Below, in pieces: positions 1 through 10,850 of a stretch of 64,000 nt of DNA. The notes beneath the pieces were generated by a model. That model did no database searches. It was not told where the DNA came from and was given only the letters and a program-made list of their open reading frames with translations. Within the stretch, counting starts at the first letter, position 1; each line of letters starts with the position of its first letter. The position numbers were made by a program, and so were the translations under genes. Source of the DNA: Aphrophora alni (lineage: Eukaryota; Arthropoda; Insecta; Hemiptera; Aphrophoridae); the NCBI GenBank assembly GCA_963513935.1, contig OY740776.1:15579660-15643659 (forward strand). Direction: 5' to 3'.

Positions 1-626
1 AATTTTAAAAAGTCATATGAGTCATGGAGTAAGAAGAGCGCCGTAAATTTAGTTTAAATACACACACAAATACTATTTACATTAGTTTAAAACATATCAA
101 TAAATAAATCATAAGTTCCTTCCCTTCGTTCTGCAGGAGACTTTAACGCTCAGGTCACGTCAGAACGTCGCTTGTCACGTTTTTTAAAGAAAACAAAATG
201 ATAGCATCATTAGGCTAAAGAGCCGAGGTTGTAAAATAAAACCAATTAAAATATATTAATGTACTCGGTAAATAATGGACAGGTGGGGTCCTAACGAACT
301 TTGCAATACGGAGAAGCGATACGTTAATATATCACAAGAACCTTGAGATAATGAGGTTTTGTTAAAACGGACGAGTTACGTTTCAAAGTCAAATATTTAT
401 AACGCTGTTTCAACCAAAGCAAAAACGGATTTAGACTTTTGCTGCTCTCTGCTACAGTCACCCCCATACTCCTGGTTATTAACCCCCCAATATCGTAAAG
501 TAAAAATACGGAGAGAAGATTAGAAATAAATAAATTTCGTTTAAAAGTATTTCACGCCGTAGTTCGCGTTTGTTAATTAAATATAAACTAATTATTATCG
601 ATAAAAAGTCACAATTTTTATAGAAT
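1..626. other. AT-rich intergenic DNA, no gene seen
   Basis: I see no open frame, repeat array or RNA gene here. The stretch is AT-rich with short A and T runs and ends where the inverted-repeat element at 627 begins. Confidence 0.5.
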
Positions 627-1238
627 AAGGCCTTCGCAGACAGACACGATACAGGACCTCGGGCGATACAAACCGAGCGATACTGAACTCGGGGAAAATA
701 TCGCCTGTTTACCGAACTGTACGTTCACACACGCGCTGCACTCGGACGTTCGGGGTTTCGGTAAAAATAACAATATCACTTCATTAAAAACTATATAACG
801 TTATTTTATATGAATTTAATATTTTTATTGTTATCATGCGTGAGTTAACAGATTTTCTTCACGAAATTGTCTAATATTTTGAGAAGGAATTTTATATATA
901 CTTACTGAAGCTTATCATGTTCGTCCTCGTTTCATAGCGAACGACAAAAGCAATGCTTCTTCTTCTAAATGCTGATTCGTATTTAAAAAGTGTAAACTAA
1001 ATAATCAAACTACACTACATTCATAACTTTGGATGCGGTAAAAAAAAGTGTAAACTACTGACTTCCGCCTCGATTTCCGAGCGGTCTACCGACTAGATTC
1101 GGTAGACCGAATTACCGACGCGATCTACCGATTGCGATAATATCGTATTCCTCGGTATACCGCTGCTGTGTGAACGTTTTCATTTACCGCTATGCAATCG
1201 TACCCTAGTCCTGTATCGCGTCTGTCTGTGAAGGCCTT
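627..1238. mobile_element. 612-bp MITE-like element with 31-bp terminal inverted repeats
   Basis: Positions 627-657 and 1208-1238 are inverted copies of each other with only two mismatches over 31 bp. Both ends start with AAGGCCTTC and continue into a GACAGAC motif. A second inverted match, ACGTTCACAC, lies at about 720 and, in reverse, near 1170. The interior is clearly richer in CG dinucleotides than the flanks and holds a small hairpin (GGTCTACCGA and its complement, 1082-1110). No transposase frame is present, so this reads as a non-autonomous DNA transposon. I could not identify a clean target-site duplication, so the superfamily is left open. Confidence 0.7.
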
Positions 1239-2171
1239 TAAAGACGTACAAACAAATAAAGGTCTACTTAGTTTTGACGCATAACACGCCAAATAATCAA
1301 CAGTCATCAAACAGGTATAGTCACTTCCCTAAAAAAAAATGGTAATTTAAAAAACTTGACGCCTGATGATGGAGCGAACGGCGGCGCGGGGGGAGAGTCG
1401 GCCTCTCTTCGAATAACTACAGAACACCTTAAAATTCAAACACCTCTACTACATCCAGCGCTCATATATGACGGCAACTTTTATTTGACATTGAGGGGAA
1501 ATGAAATGGTGTGTTAATTTTTTTTATTTCATCTATGCTTTAAAGTTACAGGACAATCTCGTCTCATTAAAACAAAAATAATAATCTATATTTTTATTTA
1601 CATTATTATTCTAATATTTTAAAACTGATACATTTTTGCCTGAGACTATTCTTAATCTGATGAAAATATTACAAGATGTTTAACAAAATTTGGATAATCT
1701 TCAATAATTTCTATCGCGAAAAAGATAAATTTTAAGAGCGAAAGACTAAAATGGTTTAATTTACTCTGATAACGAGTTTTTAGTTGATATTTAACTCTTA
1801 CTACAATAAAATAATTACTAAACATTCTTAAAAAAATAAAATAAATAAAATTGCTTAATTTGCAAATTTCTAATTTTATAGCTTAGGATAATAATATACA
1901 CACAGATATAGGCCTAGGTTTGAAAAAACTATATCAAATAACTGTATAAAACATTTTTTATTATAATTTGCCATTTTAAAGATAGCTTTCGTCCTAATTT
2001 AAATGAAGCACATTGTGTGGTATAATGCGTTAAAGTCCCGCATATCTCAAAAAAAGAAACAATATCTCAGTTTCCATTTAGCGTAGGAAGGTGACAGACA
2101 CATCAATGGAAAGCTCTTAATTGTCGCTATCTACAGAGTGTGCCGAAACTCAGGTTTATAAATAAATAATT
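1239..2171. other. AT-rich intergenic DNA, no gene seen
   Basis: Nothing recognisable except a short GC-rich patch at about 1375-1405 (GCGGCGCGGGGGGAGAG). It is an isolated base-composition change with no frame or splice signal I can support. Confidence 0.45.
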
Positions 2172-2280
2172 AGCTTGACTTGTGAGATAATATTAGAGAA
2201 AATAAAACTCGAACACAAGATCTCACAAAAATTACATTTACTTAATCAAACGCGTTTCAACGACAAAGTCGCCATCCTAC
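2172..2280 (-). mobile_element. truncated arm of the hammerhead-bearing foldback family
   Basis: On the minus strand this carries the same core as the foldbacks at 15.9 and 49.2 kb: a stem of GGCGAC, loop TTT and GTCGTT, then GAAACGCGTTTGATT. As in the 15.9-kb copy, its outer part has a short internal inverted repeat (TTGTGAGAT near 2180 and ATCTCACAA near 2220). The CTGAAGA segment and the opposite arm are missing, because the sequence stops at about 2280. It is therefore a broken single-arm copy and cannot fold as a complete ribozyme. Confidence 0.65.
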
Positions 2281-2940
2281 AATTTCTAATGGTTATCCAA
2301 AAGAAATAATAGACTAATATAATAAAGAAATCGATATTTAAGGAGTCGAGAAGTACTTTTGTTTGCAGTATTCTCACAGCTAGAGTATGCTTAATATTAC
2401 CCATCGCTCACTTTGATGTTGTAATCAAAGAGTTCTCCGCCTCTCCGCCCCTGTAGGGTTGTGTATCCTTCTTTGTCTGTTAACCCACTCCTTCGCACTC
2501 CAAAACAAAGCTGTATTTATTAAACTGTCCGCCTTCAATGCAACTCATTTTGTACACCATACTTGAAATGAATAGACTGTATGCGGATTCTAGACAATTT
2601 ATGTTGGGTTTAGACTAGCTATTTTAGTCATATAAAGGAGGTAAAATCAAACGAAAATAATTATTCGGTGGTTTATTTAACGAAATTTACAATTACCTAA
2701 AAACTAAAGAACAAAAACCTCTGATATGTGTTCAAATCTAATTGATAGTGAATCAGCAATCATCATTTAAACAGTACCTTAAAATGATATTTATACTCTG
2801 GATAATTATAAAAGTAAATTAAAATAATTACATAAAATAAATACAAAATAAAAGAAACAAATCTAATAAGGAGAATGAATTTGAACACGTATGCTATAAT
2901 TTATATACTTTATAAAAGAAAAAGAACTAAGCAATTAAAA
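2281..2940. other. AT-rich intergenic DNA, no gene seen
   Basis: No coding frame, repeat or structured element recognised. The sequence becomes increasingly A-rich towards the satellite at 2941. Confidence 0.4.
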
Positions 2941-3760
2941 ATTTTAAATAAATGAACAGACTATCTCAAATTAAATTCTTTAATAGATAAACAATTTTAA
3001 ATTGAATATAAATGAACAGACTATCTCAAATTAAATTCTTTAATAGATAAGCAATTTTAAATTGAATATAAATGAACAGGCTATCTCAAATTAAATTCTT
3101 TAATAGATAAGCAATTTTAAATTGAATATAAATGAACAGACTATCTCAAATTAAATTCTTTAATAGATAAACGATTTTAAATTGAAAATAAATGAACAAA
3201 CTATCTCAAATTAAATTCTTTAATAGATAAACAATTTTAAATGGAATATAAATGAACAGACTATCTCAAATTAAATTCTTTAATAAATATACAATTTTAA
3301 ATTGAAAATAAATGAACAGACTATCTCAAATTAAATTTTTTAATAGATAAACAATTTTAAATTGAATATAAATGAACAGACTATATCAAATTAAATTCTT
3401 TAATATATAAACAATTTTAAATTGAAAATAAGTGAACAGACTATTTCAAATTAAATTCTTTAATAGATATACAATTTTAAATTGAAAATAAATTAACAGA
3501 CTATCTCAAATTCAATTCTTTAATAGTTAAACAATTTTAAATTGAATATAAATGAACAGACTATCTCAAATTAAATTATTTAAAAGATAAACAATTTTAA
3601 ATTGAAAATAAATTAACAGACTATCTCAAATTCAATTCTTCAATAGATAAACAATTTTAAATTGAATATAAATGGACAGAATATCTCAAATTAAATTCTT
3701 CAATAAATAAACAATTTTAAATTGAAAATAAATGAACAGACTATATCAAATTAAATTATA
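2941..3760. repeat. 60-bp tandem satellite, about 13-14 copies
   Basis: The unit repeats with an exact 60-bp step. It contains AATGAACAGACTATCTCAAA, then TTAAATTCTTTAATAGATAA and ACAATTTTAAATTGAA. Copies differ by scattered substitutions. A 120-bp higher-order pattern is visible: units at 3481 and 3601 share the variants AATTAACAGA and TTCAATTC, and ends of type GAATATA and GAAAATA alternate in the later copies. The reading frames are closed by stops, so there is no coding potential. Confidence 0.95.
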
Positions 3761-4040
3761 TAAAAAAGAACGTCAAATAAAAATTATCAAATGCGAAATA
3801 AAATAAAATAAAGATTATAAAAAAGAAGAAAAGAACACAAAGTAAAGATTATAAAATAGGGTAGACAAAATTAAAAATATAGATTGCATAACGGGGAAGA
3901 AAATAAACGAAATATAGATTGTAAAAAAGAAGAAAAAGAATGTTAAATAAAGATTATAAAAAATGGAAGAGTAAATCCTAAAATAAAGTATATAACAGAA
4001 AGAAGAAAAGAACAGTAAAAAAACACCTAATTTACGATTA
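3761..4040. repeat. degenerate A-rich tandem repeat
   Basis: The sequence is built from imperfect units like AAATAAAGATTATAAAAAAG followed by AAGAAAAGAAC. The same unit type makes up 5495-6290. It leads directly into a copy of the DR3 dispersed repeat, as the second block also does, so the A-rich tract appears to belong to that mobile or duplicated unit. Confidence 0.7.
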
Positions 4041-4044
4041 CAGT

Positions 4045-4150
4045 AATATCGTCAGGGTTGGAAAAGAAGAAATGTTGATAAAGATAGGAAAGATGAGAAT
4101 CTACATGAAAAAGGTGTAGGTCCAGCTGGTGTTTCTCGGGATTGCCAAGT
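4045..4150 (+). repeat. dispersed repeat DR3, copy 1
   Basis: This aligns by eye with 6463-6600 and 51335-51460. All three share a segment beginning GTCAGGGT or a variant, then AAAGAT or a related segment, CTACATGAAAAAGGTGTAG, and a TCTCGGGATTGC-like end. Two of the three copies follow an A-rich tandem tract. No protein or TIR is recognised, so the class is unknown. A LINE or SINE fragment is possible. Confidence 0.6.
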
Positions 4151-4845
4151 TTAAGTAAGCCTCTGAAGGGTTAACAATGACGTGATTTTAGTGAATAAGA
4201 GTTCTACACTTTTTGGTAATTCTACCTTCCCATTGTTTAAGCTACATTTCCCGCCTTCCAAGGAAAAAAATTAACGCAATAAAGATTATGTGAAGTTTTT
4301 TAAATTGAGTAAAAACCCTCTAATTTTTAAAATCATGCATCACTTTATTGTAAAGCTTTAAAAGCTCACTTCCACAGGGCTAATTATATTTAGCAAAATC
4401 TGTAAAGAACCAATTTAGTTTATTTTCCAGACTAAAATGTTTCATTTGCCTAATGAGTAAGTAAGAAGGTAGTACAATGTTTCTGACAACTTATTATTCT
4501 TATTAAAAATTTTCCCAAGGAGCTGCACACGTGTGCCTATTTAAATATCAATTTACAAACTTAAAAGGTTATTGGTGTCACCAATCAGGTGATGTTGTCC
4601 AGTTCCGTTTCCGCTTCATTAGATTTCCGACCGGATATACGAAGTAACTTCCTTCAATTGTTTCAAGTTTCCTTCCACGTGAGGTTTGTTACTTCATTGT
4701 TTTAGCAAGGACTTAAGTGTCATTTTAATGTAGCTTATTATAAAATAAACATTTATTTTAATGGTTTTTGATCGTGCAGCAGTTCCTTTTCCTCTGGACA
4801 TTTTACACGTGTTCACTCTATATCCGCTTTTACCTTCTTATATAT
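4151..4845. other. intergenic DNA, no gene seen
   Basis: No open frame or repeat recognised. The base composition is slightly less extreme than in the A-rich blocks on either side. Confidence 0.4.
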
Positions 4846-5455
4846 CCACCATCATGGTACTTACACAGTCCGCACATAAAATGTAATACATCATTTTAAT
4901 ATAATGCGAAAAGTTGGTCACTTGGGGGTCGTACAATATGTTAAATTGTATTAGCAGATTAAGGGGTGTACAAAGGTTTTCACTCGCTTCGCTCGTTTCA
5001 GTGACTTAGGACTGGTGGGCCTCAAAGCTGTAGGTATGTTAAGGAGCCGACACTTGCTGCCGTATCTTGAAATTATACCAATATCACTTTCTTATTGTAG
5101 AAGATCATGGTTGGTAACACTTTTTTGACAATTAATATTTGTCATCGTGTAGATGTATGGTTGGTATCATTAAATACAGAATTGAAATCTGCGAATTGTT
5201 ATCTAATTTAGTGTATTTTAAATTGATTAACACAACAGTTATGGACAAAAAACGTATTTAAATGAAGTTATTTTGAGATTTAAAATTGGATTTTTCAATC
5301 TCTTTAAGATTCCTTATTAGCACACTATTCTATATAAGATTATAAAGTCGCTTATACTTAGTAAATTTCATGTTCCTATCTTAATTTTTTGTAGTCACTT
5401 TCATGTTTATGTACAGACGGCATTGGTAACGACGGCATATCGAAAGTAATTTTTT
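4846..5455 (+). repeat. dispersed repeat family DR1, long copy
   Basis: DR1 landmarks appear in order: CATCATGGTACTTAC (about 4851), GATTAAGGGGTG, the palindromic CACTCGCTTCGCTCG (4981), CTCAAAGCTGTA, ATTATACCAATATCAC, TTTGTCATCGTGTAGATG, ACAGAATTGAAATCTGCGAA, and a TACAGACGGCAT tail near 5410. The same order is found at 54.2 kb and in parts at 17.4, 20.9, 41.5, 56.5 and 61.8 kb. No protein is visible and no terminal inverted repeats were found. It could be a non-autonomous element or a LINE 3' region. Confidence 0.7.
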
Positions 5456-5494
5456 TGGTTTCCTTACATAGTCAAAATACGGAAGTACTTCGTA

Positions 5495-6290
5495 AATTGA
5501 GCAGTAAAAATGGAAGAAAATAACATAAAATATAAATATTAAAATAAGGACGAAAACAACATAAATAAAGATTATTGAAAAGGAAGAAAGAATATGAAAT
5601 AATGATAATAAAATAGGATGAAAAGGGCATAAAATAAAGGTTATTGAAAAGAAAGAAAGAACATGAAATATAGATAATAAAATAGGATGAATAGAACATA
5701 AAAAAAAAATTATAAAAAAGGAAAAACATAACACGAAAGGCAGATAATAAAAAAAAACATAAAATAAAGATTATTGAAAAGAAAGAAAGAACATGAAATA
5801 TAAATAATAAAATAGGATGAAAAGAACATGAAATAATAATTATAAAAAAGGAAAAATAACATAAAATAAAGATTATAGAAAAAGAAGAAAAATGATGAAA
5901 TTTAGATAATCTAATGGGGAAGAAAAGATCGTAAAATAAAGATTATTGAAAAGAAAGAAAGAACATAAAATATAGATAATAAAATAAGACGAAAAGTACA
6001 TAAAATAAAAATTATAAAACAGGAAGAAAATAACATAAAATAAATATTATAAAATAATAAGAAAAGACTTTAAAATAAATATTATAAAAAAGAAGAAGAA
6101 AGTAAAATAAAGAATATAAAAAGGCAGAAAATAACATAAAATAAAGATTATAAACGAGGAAGAAAGAACATGAAATAAAAAATGTAAAATAAGAAAGAAA
6201 AGAACATAAAATAAAGATTATAAAAAGGAAAAAAAGAATGTAAAATGAAGATTATAAATAAATAAGAAAGAACATGTTGTGTGTACGTGC
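5495..6290. repeat. A-rich tandem repeat, unit about 34-35 bp
   Basis: Units such as GAAAGAACATAAAATA followed by AAGATTATTGAAAAGAAA recur throughout, with heavy substitution and small indels. Because A-rich on the plus strand means T-rich on the minus strand, the minus-strand frames here are runs of Phe, Leu and Ile and are not credible proteins. The block ends at about 6290, shortly before a DR3 copy. Confidence 0.75.
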
Positions 6291-6462
6291 AGACAACAAT
6301 GTCAACTCGAAAATCTTTCCTTTTTTCAGTTTCCTGATGACATGAAACGTGAAGATCAATTAAAAACAAAGGTTGAAATTTTTTGATGATTACCAAACTT
6401 ACTTCGTGTACTGGGTATGTAAAAATAAAGAAAAGAACATAGACTCCTCCTACATACTCCAA

Positions 6463-6600
6463 TAGCGTCAATGCCGGAAGAAAACAAATTTGGTCAAGAC
6501 AGAACTGATGGGAAAGATGGAAAAACAGGATGTTAATCCAAGACTACATAAAAAAAGTGTAGATTCAGCGAGCGTACCTCAGGATTGCAACATCTGTAGT
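6463..6600 (+). repeat. dispersed repeat DR3, copy 2
   Basis: This matches 4045-4150 and 51335-51460: AATAGCGTCAATG, TTTGGTCAAGACAG, GGGAAAGATGG, CTACATAAAAAAAGTGTAGA, TTCAGCGAGCGTACCTC and AGGATTGC. It overlaps the edge of the LINE remnant on the opposite strand, so DR3 may be part of that LINE's 3' region. I infer this only from adjacency. Confidence 0.6.
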
Positions 6601-7580
6601 CACTTTAGTGACTCTCGAGTGGAAGGTGAAATTAGGCTGAGGGCAAACCTTTATATTTTGATATATTATTTTCAAAAATTCAAAAACTGAATAAAAAAAA
6701 AAAGTTTTTTCCCTTTTTCCTCTTATACAGAGGTTGTCATCCGTTAGGCCGAGTTTCCTGAAATGTTCTCTAAGGGTGTCATCCCCTGTTATTAGTCCTA
6801 ACATATTCTAGTATAGACTAATGCACGTCCTGGATTTCTTACGGTCGTGATTCCCAAGAATCTTTTAGCTCGACAAAAGTCATTTATTTATTTCCATAGT
6901 TTTGAACTACTTGTTTCTTCACATCTTTGAATCTCATCTTTGAAGTAATTTTCTCCAAGTCTAAGAATGGTTCTGCTTCTATGAACAAGGTGGATGTATT
7001 TTCGCAAGATGATTTGAATTTTCATTCACAACTATTCCCACGTGTCCTGCTACCCAAAGTACAGCTACTTTACTACTCATGACCATCGCTTCTGAATACT
7101 TGGTATCTGGTTCAAATACTCCGGCTCTAGTTCCCTCTTTAATTTTGGAACCGTCGTGTACAAAACAATATTCAGTGAGTTGATGGACTCCTCGTTTCAT
7201 TTACTTTTTGAATTCAGTACACTAAGAAAGTGTTTCCAAAAGGTTTACTTTCTTAGTATTGAGGTCTTCGGAAGTTCCCAGTAGTCTGATATTTTTCACC
7301 ACCATTCCCTAGAACAATTTTTATGTTTGTAAACTCAGTACGTACACTAAGAAAGTGTTTCTCAAAGGTTTACTTTCTTAGCATTGAGGTCTTCGGAAGT
7401 TCCCAGTAGTCTGATATTTTTCACCTAGATCAATTTTTATTTAGGAGGCATCCCCTTTTTGCAGCTGTCTCCACAACTAGATGGATAGGATGTCCTCCAT
7501 ATCTGCCGCAGGGGATGATTTTATTCTTCCTGTTATACAAACGCATGCCAGTTGTTGCAGTTTATCCAATGAGCTTCTTG
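6562..7580 (-). pseudogene. decayed non-LTR retrotransposon (RNase H-bearing, jockey/I/R1 type)
   Basis: Reading the minus strand from 7580 down, three pieces match the usual C-terminal order of such LINEs. First is LQQLACVCITGRIKSSPAA, like the LQRLACLxITGAMRTTPTAA segment after the RT thumb. Then comes an RNase H part with VHDGSKIKEGTRAGV and later VLWVAGHVGIVVNEN. Last is a tail with GLITGDDTLREHFRKLGL, like the LTGHxxLxxHLxxxGL segment. The pieces lie in different frames, with a large internal loss inside RNase H (about residues 28-45 of that piece). The last RNase H aspartate of the GNExAD motif is replaced in VNENSN. It is non-functional. The family is inferred from motifs only. Confidence 0.7.
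7216..7428. repeat. local direct duplication, 125-bp offset
   Basis: The sequences at 7216-7303 and 7341-7428 are near-identical. Both contain GTACACTAAGAAAGTGTTTC, TTTACTTTCTTAG, GAGGTCTTCGGAAGTTCCCA and CTGATATTTTTCACC. The duplication lies inside the decayed LINE and helps explain why its frames are scrambled. Confidence 0.85.
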
Positions 7581-9467
7581 TTTTAATCGACTTGGTTCTC
7601 TGCCATTTCCAATCATAATGTGATGATGATCTCACTATTATGGTGTAGATCTAATTTAGTATCTTCGTATGAAAATCCCAGGTTTTCTCCGTTATTCTTC
7701 TACACACAATTAGAGCAGAAGAAGTTTATCTAGTATCAGTTCAGATAATTTTACCTCTGTTGGTTATCTTAGTAAATGGTACCGTGTATGTGTTGTTGAT
7801 AAAGTAAAAAAAAATTCAAAGACGAAAATTTTAAATATTTATAGGTTTATTTATTCACGAAATGTTATTTACACTGTTTTTTATGTGTGTTGAATAAAAA
7901 ACAATGAAAAATAGCCTTATTTCGGGAAATCTTGAGCATAAGTAGTGTGTGCCAGATAATTTAAAATTTAGAATATTAAAATAAGGTTAGTATAAAGCTC
8001 CAATTCCCAATTTAAACAACCCTAAAATAGGCAAAAACCAATCCAACTCATTCAAATAGACACAGCGATAGGGCAAAACGTCGTCGATTCTAATTTAGAC
8101 CCAATTATTTCGCTAAAAAAACAAACAATCTCAGAATCCAGTTTGACATTTTTACTGTTCTCGTCTCTTGAAATAATCACTTGTCAAATTTAAAGAAACT
8201 TTCCCATAAACTGAAACCGTTTTAATATGATGTTCCGAAATCAAGTTGCAAGAACTCGTGTTCCTTCCCGTCACGGAACAATGCACCATAAACCAAACGG
8301 AAAACAAAAACTCCTTCATTATTTTAAGGTTAGTTTCTGTTTTGTTATTCCGGTTGTAGACGAGAACAACGTCTTAATTGGAGTGACATTGGTCGTAAGG
8401 TTTATGAGCTACGTGTAGAAATCTTTGTGCCTATCTGAGTTGTAAAATAGTTGCGATAGTGCTGCTCGCGGATGTTGAGTGTTTTTAATGAGAAGTAAGT
8501 GTTGTAATGCACTTTATTACGAGATGTAATTTGAGTTTTTAATTGAGTTTTGCCGCCGTTATGACATGAATGGGTGTCATAAAATGTTCGCCGTTTGTAG
8601 AATGTAAACAGTTGTTTTACCGCTCGCTTCTTTAAATCTCTCAAACGTATAATTGTTTGATTATAGTTTTATTTTGAAAACGAGTGGATGTATTTTGATT
8701 TAATCAGATCGTTAAACAAATAAACTTATTAAGATTCGAGTCAATTTTATAAATAGCAACAATGTGTTTTGTTACATGATTAATATCATTAATCAACCTT
8801 GAGTTCAGTGTTTTAAATTTTTCAGATTCACCACAGTACTCATTGAACATCTAATTAAATAAACGATGTAAAACTTTTTCACAAACTTTGGAAAACCAAC
8901 TAAAACTTATGGTAATCAAAAAGTTAGTTCAGTCTTGTCAGTCAAAAATTTAAAATGAACCGTGTGTGCCGTCTTTGAAAAATATATTTCTACAGAATGA
9001 AAATAAAGTCCCTCAGTCCCTACTTTTCCCCACAATTTTCGTCAAATCGATTTAGGACTAATTGAAGTTTGTGTATAATTACTTACAGTACCCTCAAGGT
9101 AGGAATGTGTCTGGGGTGGAGAGGAAAAGAGGGGTCCACACACTTTGTTTGTTGCGTTTACTTTCAGCGGAACCGTAATAGTCTATTTGTTTAATTGCGA
9201 TTTCGTACAAGGTTTTAGGTCATTATTGTTTATTTCATTAAAATTTTAACAAAATCTGTTGAATCGCTGCAAGTTATTACGTTTTTCTATAAAAACTTGA
9301 CGGCCAATCGTTTAGTATTTAATGATAACTCACGGAGCGATATTTGTGCAGAGATGATGACTAATATGATTTGTTTAGATTGTTAAAAGCTCCACTTGAT
9401 CAAAATTTGATCAAAAGTGGTAGGAGTCGATTTTGAGAAAATAGTATTTTCTTTTCTTATGGCAGCA
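7581..9467. other. intergenic DNA, no supported gene
   Basis: Open frames of 60-80 codons (for example plus strand 8227-8418 and minus strand 8402-8644) have no recognisable domain, convincing splice context or repeat match. I see nothing else except the palindrome at 9392-9420. It may include intronic DNA, but no neighbouring exon supports that. Confidence 0.35.
9392..9420. repeat. short near-perfect palindrome centred on AATT
   Basis: CCACTTGATCAAA and TTTGATCAAAAGTGG face each other around an AATT centre with one extra A. The half-site TTTGATCAAGTG recurs at about 18654. It may be a relic of a TA-type element end. No larger structure was found. Confidence 0.5.
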
Positions 9468-9662
9468 GTTACCCTAAGTTACCATAGCAGCCAGAGAAGA
9501 GGAGCCACAGATAGGCTTAAAGTAGGCGCCACCCCGAAGTAATGCGAGAGCGATCCCGGAGTGGGGGAAAACGCCTGGCAAAGAGGAAGGTTTTAGTCGG
9601 TATGCCTTTGGGAAAGTCCGCCTTATAAGTCCATAAGGGACGAGTGCGTAAATACGCATTTT
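9468..9662. other. GC-rich island of unknown nature
   Basis: A block of about 195 bp is much richer in G and C than the surrounding DNA, with abrupt edges. It contains GGCGCCACCCCGAAGTAATG, GCGATCCCGGAGTGGGGG, GGTTTTAGTCGGTATGCC and GTCCGCCTTATAAGTCC. The minus strand holds a 61-codon frame over this span, which I do not recognise. Composition and the TTTTAGTCGGTATGCC motif suggest a fragment of a structured or retroelement 3' region. rRNA was considered, but no known conserved rRNA core could be matched by eye. Confidence 0.45.
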
Positions 9663-10023
9663 GCCAAACCTCTAAAAATTTTTTAAAACTACCCTAAGTT
9701 GATATATCGAAAAATTGAAAAAGTTCCTAGATGTGCCTACATACTTACTCCCCAACATTAAAGTCTGTGTGACTCTTGGCCTCGTGAATTATTTTCTTTC
9801 ACTTTCTTCCCAACGTGCCGCGTCTCTTCTCCATTTGCGAATTCCCAACTGCAGCTGTGCTTCTTTTTCTTTTGTAAGTGAAGTTTAGTCCAGGAGAAAA
9901 ATCATCATAATTCTGTCAGACCAGCCAGGCTGGCATCAAAGCGCTGATTGCAATTAGAATGTTGGAGGACAACTTGACAGTCCTTGACAACCTCAGCTCT
10001 ACAAATAAAGACATCCATTTAGT

Positions 10024-10027
<4 letters not shown>
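9663..10027. other. intergenic DNA before the CT tract
   Basis: No gene seen. The last 60 bp are an ordinary sequence that runs straight into the microsatellite. Confidence 0.4.
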
Positions 10028-10303
<276 letters not shown>

Positions 10304-10319
10304 AATCATCAGTGCAGCG

Positions 10320-10850
10320 ATGGTTTGGTAATGCCTACAGAAAACTTTAATGAGCTAGGTAGGAGTATTAAAGTAGCTCTCTTTTGAATATCAGGACATA
10401 TGGGAGGGGATGAAAATGCAGATGATCTTGCGAAGTAGTGGGCATCCACACCATTCGTAGGTCCAGAACCATTCTACGGACCAGGAGAAAACTACTTCAA
10501 GACTCAAAAGAAATCAGTAGGTAGAAACTTTAGGGGCATAATAGGATTGACGCAAACTAAGGAGTTGCTCAAGAATTACTACCATAAGAGATCCAAGACT
10601 TTCATTAGTCTATGTCAGAATAGACTAACGGGCTTCCTTACAGGGTAAGGATCACTCACAGAACATCTAGAGAAACTTGGCCTAAACGACTTTACTCTAA
10701 GGAGGCTGAGGAAATTCCTCATCACCTTCTAATAAACTACGAGGACGTAGGTATTAAAAGAGCAAGAACTTTGTGAAGACACCAATTAAAAGTGAAAGAT
10801 CTACCCTCTTTGCCCTTCAAATCATACACTTTCTAGTAGCTTCGGGGTTG
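10320..10850 (+). pseudogene. decayed LINE fragment: RNase H end and C-terminal tail
   Basis: Plus-strand pieces in order: LGRSIKVALF, a stop, ISGHMGGDENADDLAK, TPFVGPEPFYGPGENYF, LCQNRLTGFLTG, SLTEHLEKLGLNDFTLRR, and an HHLLINYEDVGIKRARTL-like end. This follows the jockey/R1-type order WVPGHxGIxGNExAD, PFxGPEPFCG, LTGHxxLxxHL and the ExxxHLLxxC tail. The stop at about 10387 looks like a Trp-to-stop change. Another stop interrupts FLTG-GSL near 10650, and frame changes follow. Unlike the 6.5-kb fragment it keeps the DENADDLAK aspartate. It is in the opposite orientation to that copy. Confidence 0.72.

Noticed and set aside
2941..3760. CRISPR-like array
   Set aside because: The 60-bp units are contiguous repeats with no variable spacers, and the genome is eukaryotic. 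The same applies to the 126- and 141-bp arrays.
6334..6350. CTGATGACATGAAACG as a hammerhead
   Set aside because: Only three bases separate CTGATGA and GAAA, so no stem II can form. The DR1 relative at 54.5 kb has CTGAGAACATGAAAC, not a conserved core.
9468..9662. rRNA gene fragment
   Set aside because: GC-rich and structured-looking, but I could not match any conserved rRNA core segment by eye.
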